Positions 60,410 through 64,000 of a stretch of DNA of 64,000 nucleotides are shown in pieces. The stretch is taken from the NCBI RefSeq assembly GCF_031759225.1, contig NZ_CP134494.1, forward strand, positions 4,570,920-4,634,919, written 5' to 3'. Each line of letters starts with the position of its first letter. The stretch's first letter is position 1. The notes under the pieces are model-generated. The model was not told the origin of the DNA and ran no database searches. It saw only the letters and a list, made by a program, of their open reading frames with translations. Made by a program: the position numbers and the translations under genes. This DNA is from Mesobacillus jeotgali (GTDB lineage: Bacteria; Bacillota; Bacilli; Bacillales; Cytobacillaceae).

Positions 60410-60521
60410 CGCCAATAAAAGCGAATTTTCGCCAATAAACTAGCCACTTTCGCCAATATAATTCGTTTTTCGCCAATAAATCTGGATTATCGCCAATAAA
60501 ATTGTGAAAACCGCCAATAAG
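60410..60521. repeat. Six CGCCAATAAA iterons at 20-21 bp spacing
   Basis: CGCCAATAAA or close variants start at 60410, 60430, 60451, 60471, 60491 and 60512. Intervening bases are variable and AT-rich. Located between the DnaA boxes and the jag terminator. Confidence 0.85.
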
Positions 60522-60642
60522 TTTATTCATTGAAAAAATAACATTGCTGCAGGTAAAGGAAATAGTAAAATCCACTATTCTGAGGCGTTTATTGAGTTCA
60601 CCCAACCTGAAATACGCCATATTCTTAAAACGTTGCACAAAA

Positions 60643-60670
60643 AACCCGAACCTGCATCGGGTTCGGGTTC
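60643..60670 (-). terminator. Terminator after jag
   Basis: AACCCGAACC / GGTTCGGGTT hairpin with TTTTTT on the minus strand. Confidence 0.88.
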
Positions 60671-60677
60671 CACTTCT

Positions 60678-61298
60678 TTATTTAGACGGCGCGATCACAA
60701 TATGTCTATGTGGTTCAGTGCCATCAGAATAAGTTTTGATTCTTTTATTTGACATCAATGCAGTATGAATCACTTTGCGTTCATACGAAGGCATAGGTTC
60801 GAGCGCAACAGTCTGTCCGGTCCGGACTGCTTTTTGCGCAAGGCGTTCAGCCAATTGAATGAGGGTATCATACCTGCGCTGGCGATAATCCTCCGCATCA
60901 AGCAAGACAGTTGAATACTGTTCAGAGTAACGGTTCATGACAAGCTGAGTCAAAAATTGCAGGGAATTCAGCGTTTGTCCTCTTTTTCCGATCAACAAAG
61001 CGATTTTCTCACCAGACATCGTAAAGAGTACTGTTTTTCCTTCTTTTTTCACATCAACTTCAATTGGAGCCCCCATTTGCGAGCCAACCGACTTCAAATA
61101 ATTAACGGCTTCTTCAACAGCATCGATTTTCACTGTCACCTTGACGACAGCCGGGCGTGTGCCGAAAAGTCCGAAAATCCCCTTTTTGCCTTCATCAATT
61201 ACATCAATTTCTGTGCGGTCTTTGGTTGTTTTTAATTGAGCTAAAGCGGATTCTACTGCTTCGTCGACATTTTGTCCTGTAGCAGTTACCTGTTTCAC
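60678..61298 (-). CDS. jag: RNA-binding protein Jag/KhpB
   Basis: 206 residues: Jag-N domain (1-50, [15 protein letters not shown] ... KGIFGLFG), KH domain with [13 protein letters not shown] (about 105-120), and R3H domain ([10 protein letters not shown]). Binds RNA with KhpA and affects cell division and wall synthesis. Start codon overlaps the spoIIIJ stop by 4 bp. Confidence 0.95.
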   Translation of the reverse strand: MKQVTATGQNVDEAVESALAQLKTTKDRTEIDVIDEGKKGIFGLFGTRPAVVKVTVKIDAVEEAVNYLKSVGSQMGAPIEVDVKKEGKTVLFTMSGEKIALLIGKRGQTLNSLQFLTQLVMNRYSEQYSTVLLDAEDYRQRRYDTLIQLAERLAQKAVRTGQTVALEPMPSYERKVIHTALMSNKRIKTYSDGTEPHRHIVIAPSK

Positions 61299-62068
61299 TT
61301 TTTTGCTCCTCCCGCATTGCCGGCAGCAGTTGCCTTAAGATCCGGCCCTTTAATAAAGTAAGTTTGAACAATCATGAATAAGTTACCGACTACCCAGTAC
61401 AATGAAAGTGCTGCTGGGAAGTTGATCGCGAACACGATGATCATGATTGGCATCAGCCAAAGCATCATCGCCATCTGCGGATTTGCTTCCTGGCCAGCCA
61501 TCATCATTTTTTGCTGAATGAAAGTTGTTGCACCTGCGACTAAAGGCAGGATATAGTATGGATCCGGTGAACCAAGGTCGAACCACAGGAAGTTATGCTC
61601 GGCAATTTCCCTTGTTCTTGAGATCGCGTGGTAGAAACCAATCAGGATCGGCATCTGGACGATCAGCGGGAAACAGCCTGCAAGCGGATTGACACCGTGC
61701 TTTTGGAAAAGCGCCATCGTTTCCTGCTGCAGCTTCTGCTGGGTTTTCTGGTCCTTCGAGCTGTATTTTTCCTTCAGCTTTTGCATTTCCGGCTGTAAAG
61801 CCTGCATTGCTTTTGAGCTCTTCGTCTGTTTGATCATAAGCGGCAGGATTGCCAGGCGGATGATTAAAGTAACAGCGATGATTGATAATCCGAAGCTGCC
61901 ACCAAGCCATTCAGCCATTTTCACAATGAACAAGGACAAAGGATAAACAATGTATTCATTCCAGAAACCCTTGCTCTCCTCAGTGATTGGCTGGTCGTAC
62001 TCCATGCAGCCTGTCAGCAAGGTCATCACTAAAAGCAAGCCCATTATTAATAATATTCTTTTTTTCAA
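61295..62068 (-). CDS. spoIIIJ: Membrane protein insertase YidC/SpoIIIJ
   Basis: 257 residues. Lipoprotein signal with lipobox LLTGC (Cys21), then five membrane segments in the 60 kDa inner-membrane-protein fold ([19 protein letters not shown] ... [39 protein letters not shown]). Inserts membrane proteins and, in B. subtilis, is needed for forespore activation during sporulation. Confidence 0.96.
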   Translation of the reverse strand: MKKRILLIMGLLLVMTLLTGCMEYDQPITEESKGFWNEYIVYPLSLFIVKMAEWLGGSFGLSIIAVTLIIRLAILPLMIKQTKSSKAMQALQPEMQKLKEKYSSKDQKTQQKLQQETMALFQKHGVNPLAGCFPLIVQMPILIGFYHAISRTREIAEHNFLWFDLGSPDPYYILPLVAGATTFIQQKMMMAGQEANPQMAMMLWLMPIMIIVFAINFPAALSLYWVVGNLFMIVQTYFIKGPDLKATAAGNAGGAKK

Positions 62069-62229
62069 GCTTCATTTCCTCCTAACTTCCCGATACGTTC
62101 ATTTATTTTCAAAGGTTTTTCCCAGATTTATGTACATTTAGCTTTGTCAGCACAATGCAATCAAGAGTATTTTAACATCTTTTATAGGGAAGCGCTTTTA
62201 AAAAATGCAATTCGGCAAATATTTTTGCC

Positions 62230-62592
62230 TCACCCATTATCTCCAGTTTTCGGCTTCTTCAAAACCTTTCCTACCTTCAAGACATGCTCCAGGCTTTTCT
62301 TCACTTCATGCATGTCCATTTCAGCAGTTGGCTTCCTGGCGATGATGATGTAGTCATTCCCGTTATGGACGCGGTCCTGCAATTCATGGAAGGATTGCCG
62401 GATATATCTTTTGATCTGGTTACGCATGACGGCATTGCCGATTTTTTTGCTGACCGACAGCCCGATACGGAAATTCTCCTGCTCGGGTTTTTTCAGAATA
62501 TAGACAACGAATTGCCGGTTCGCAACCGACCTTCCCTTTTTAAAGGCCTCTTGGAACTCTTTATTTTTTTTCACTCTGAAGTCTTTTTTCAT
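62230..62592 (-). CDS. rnpA: Ribonuclease P protein component
   Basis: 120 residues. Basic protein with [17 protein letters not shown] and the RNR motif region [21 protein letters not shown]. With RNase P RNA it cuts the 5' leader from tRNA precursors. Gap to spoIIIJ 160 bp; gap to rpmH is enlarged by an inserted element. Confidence 0.96.
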   Translation of the reverse strand: MKKDFRVKKNKEFQEAFKKGRSVANRQFVVYILKKPEQENFRIGLSVSKKIGNAVMRNQIKRYIRQSFHELQDRVHNGNDYIIIARKPTAEMDMHEVKKSLEHVLKVGKVLKKPKTGDNG

Positions 62593-62664
62593 CTATAGCA
62601 CCTTCAATTCTCTATGGATCTTTACGGGACCTTGTTTTGGTATATGGTAAATGGATTTATTTCA

Positions 62665-62912
62665 AGGCTGTGTAAATTAGACTGTTGATTTTCGTTCCAG
62701 GCGCTTCGCTTTCCGCGGGCAGTCCGGGAGCCTCCTCGGCGCTAACACGCCTGCGGGGTCTCCCGATGACTTGCTCATCCCGCAGGACATTGAGTTACTT
62801 CCTCGAATTTGCCCACGCACGATGAAAATGCGTTAGCATTTTCGGAGGAGTCTTCGCGCCTTCCACTACAATCAACAGGATTTCGAAATAAGAATAAATT
62901 TTTACACAGCCT
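62665..62912. mobile_element. 248-bp terminal-inverted-repeat element (MITE-like)
   Basis: Ends AGGCTGTGTAAA (62665-62676) and TTTACACAGCCT (62901-62912). Next to the ends a second inverted pair (CTGTTGATT and AATCAACAG) lies further in, and GGCGC near-inverted arms follow. No ORF. Wedged between rnpA and rpmH. Confidence 0.75.
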
Positions 62913-62994
62913 ATTAAGAAAGTATAGCCAATAAATAAATCCCTAAAGCCATTTTTCAGCAAGCCCAGCTCCCAAAATAGTATTGCCCAAAGAG

Positions 62995-63021
62995 AAAAAA
63001 GACCACTGACATTTCAGTGGC
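62995..63021 (-). terminator. Terminator after rpmH
   Basis: GCCACTGA / TCAGTGG hairpin (63002-63021) with a T run on the minus strand; it abuts the rpmH stop. Confidence 0.85.
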
Positions 63022-63156
63022 CTAAGCTGATAATACTTTTCTTCCTTTGCGACGACGGCGAGCAAGAACCTTACGGCCATTTGCACTGCTCATGCGGGCA
63101 CGGAATCCGTGAACTTTGCTGTGTTTACGTTTATTTGGTTGATAAGTGCGTTTCAT
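63022..63156 (-). CDS. rpmH: Ribosomal protein bL34
   Basis: 44 residues, too short for most gene finders. Starts [19 protein letters not shown] and ends [12 protein letters not shown], the universal L34 sequence. ATG 63156 behind GGGAGGTG. The conserved partner of dnaA at the origin. Confidence 0.97.
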   Translation of the reverse strand: MKRTYQPNKRKHSKVHGFRARMSSANGRKVLARRRRKGRKVLSA

Positions 63157-63203
63157 ATATGTTACACCTCCCTGAGGAATAGCTGTTACAGACAGTCTTT
63201 GTA

Positions 63204-63233
63204 ATTATAAAGACGGTCGGTGTATATTGTCAA
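63204..63233 (-). promoter_or_regulatory. rpmH promoter
   Basis: -35 TTGACA (63228-63233), 18-bp spacer, -10 TATAAT (63204-63209), both perfect, on the minus strand, about 48 bp before rpmH. Confidence 0.85.
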
Positions 63234-63524
63234 GTGCCTATTCAGAAATCGACGGCACTGGCAAAGTTTAAAATTTATATCCTGGGATTTCATCAATCTT
63301 TTATATAATCGCTTTTCCAACCTCGCTCCAGACCATTTACCTACATTTCGGAACCCTTTCGGAAATCTTTCGGAACTTTATGTTCTATATAAGATCTACA
63401 ACTATATAGAAGTTTTAAATTTTTTTTAGAGTAACTCATTCATAAATTTATCAAGAATATTTTCCGCGACAAAAATAAATGTTAAGGATAAATTCTATAA
63501 TGATTTTTGCTTATTCTAGCGTCC

Positions 63525-63787
63525 TGTGGACAAAAATCGACATGGTTTTTATTATCCACAACCCTTTCTGACAGCTTTTACACAATTCAAGTGCCTGTGG
63601 ACAATTAATCTCCACAGTGATAGTGTATTGTGGATAATGTATTAAAAAGCGTTGCGCCATGCTAGATTATCTGATATTATATTTGTGTTTTCACTCTTAA
63701 TAATTCGATAACAAAAATATACTTATCCACAAATTGTGGATAAGCTGTGGATAGGTTATTCAGACCTGTTGTAAAACTTTGTCCACA
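63525..63787. other. oriC: oriC: DnaA-box cluster upstream of dnaA
   Basis: Perfect boxes TTATCCACA at 63552-63560 and 63723-63731, TGTGGATAA at 63629-63637 and 63735-63743; one-mismatch boxes TGTGGACAA at 63525 and 63596, TGTGGATAG at 63746 and TTGTCCACA at 63779. The unwinding region would lie downstream of dnaA, outside the window. Confidence 0.92.
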
Positions 63788-63983
63788 GAAAGTGGATATT
63801 GTCGAAAAGCTTCATTTCTTCCTTATTATATATTTTTCCACATTAATAGTTTTGTATATTTATTAATTCAGGGGTTGTACAGCATGTATAACCTTTGATT
63901 TTGTGCTTTTCGAGCATGAATGCATAAGAGTAAATAGGACACTGTGAGTGCAGCAGCAGGCCAGATATAGAAAAAATGACTAG

Positions 63984-64000
63984 AGAAGGAGGGATAATCG
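63984..64000 (+). promoter_or_regulatory. Ribosome binding site of dnaA at the window edge
   Basis: GAAGGAGG (63985-63992) then GATAATCG to base 64000; by position the dnaA start should be at 64001. Confidence 0.8.

Noticed and set aside
60410..60521. CRISPR array
   Set aside because: Repeats are only about 10 bp with 10-11 bp between; too short for CRISPR and no cas genes.
60279..60638. 119-codon open frame over the CGCCAATAAA iterons
   Set aside because: The peptide just translates the repeat (LLAKNELYWRKWLVYWRK) and has no ribosome site; it is a by-product of the array.
63220..63429. 69-codon plus-strand ORF between rpmH and the DnaA boxes
   Set aside because: Overlaps the rpmH promoter, no ribosome site, no recognisable sequence.
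63860..63985. dnaA promoter
   Set aside because: TATAAC near 63893 has no acceptable -35; the promoter must exist but I cannot place it.

Overview
The window looks like chromosomal DNA from a spore-forming member of the Bacillaceae, close to Bacillus, Mesobacillus or Cytobacillus. The evidence is the gene order on the right, which matches the left flank of the Bacillus subtilis origin: yyaE, ychF, rpsF-ssb-rpsR, yybS-gdpP-rplI-dnaB(dnaC), purA, the walRKHI-walJ-htrA operon, then yyaC, parB-parA-noc-rsmG-mnmG-mnmE-jag-spoIIIJ-rnpA-rpmH. The window stops at the ribosome binding site of what should be dnaA. Sporulation genes (spoIIIJ, yyaC) are present. Most genes are on the minus strand, co-directional with a fork moving left from the origin.

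Layout. 0-25 kb is the accessory, metabolic part: a 5'-truncated MFS exporter, oligoendopeptidase PepF, a chromosomal actin-type partition cassette (ParM-like ATPase, ParR-like adaptor, centromere-like repeats), YjdM, an RND pump like SwrC with an operator-bearing promoter, a small acidic lipoprotein, a DUF3231 protein, a Vpr-like secreted subtilase, a glutamate/dicarboxylate symporter, a three-gene dimethylamine/N-demethylase type operon, ahpCF, a DUF421 protein, mqo, degV and a CoA-disulfide-reductase-like flavoprotein. 25-35 kb holds rlmH, a small CxxH/CxxC protein, htrA, the wal operon and a LysM-G5-M23 peptidase. At 35 kb are three tRNAs (Phe, Glu, Lys). 35-45 kb holds housekeeping replication and translation genes. 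45-47.3 kb holds a 53-bp tandem array and a group II intron placed exactly behind the yyaE terminator. 47-54 kb holds yyaE, DUF951, mscS, yyaC, DUF554 and parAB. 54-64 kb holds noc through rpmH and the dnaA-proximal half of oriC.

The most notable non-coding structure is: (i) about fourteen GTAWAC-type repeats in front of the ParM-like gene; (ii) a roughly 120-bp structured dispersed repeat present in six full or degenerate copies, all in the same orientation; (iii) DnaA-box clusters around rlmH/yyzF, between mnmE and jag, and before dnaA; (iv) six CGCCAATAAA iterons at 20-21 bp spacing between mnmE and jag; (v) a 248-bp terminal-inverted-repeat element separating rnpA from rpmH.

Together the region carries three chromosome-segregation or nucleoid systems (ParABS, Noc and the ParM-like cassette) within about 60 kb of the origin. 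The ParM-like cassette is the best candidate for an under-described system.
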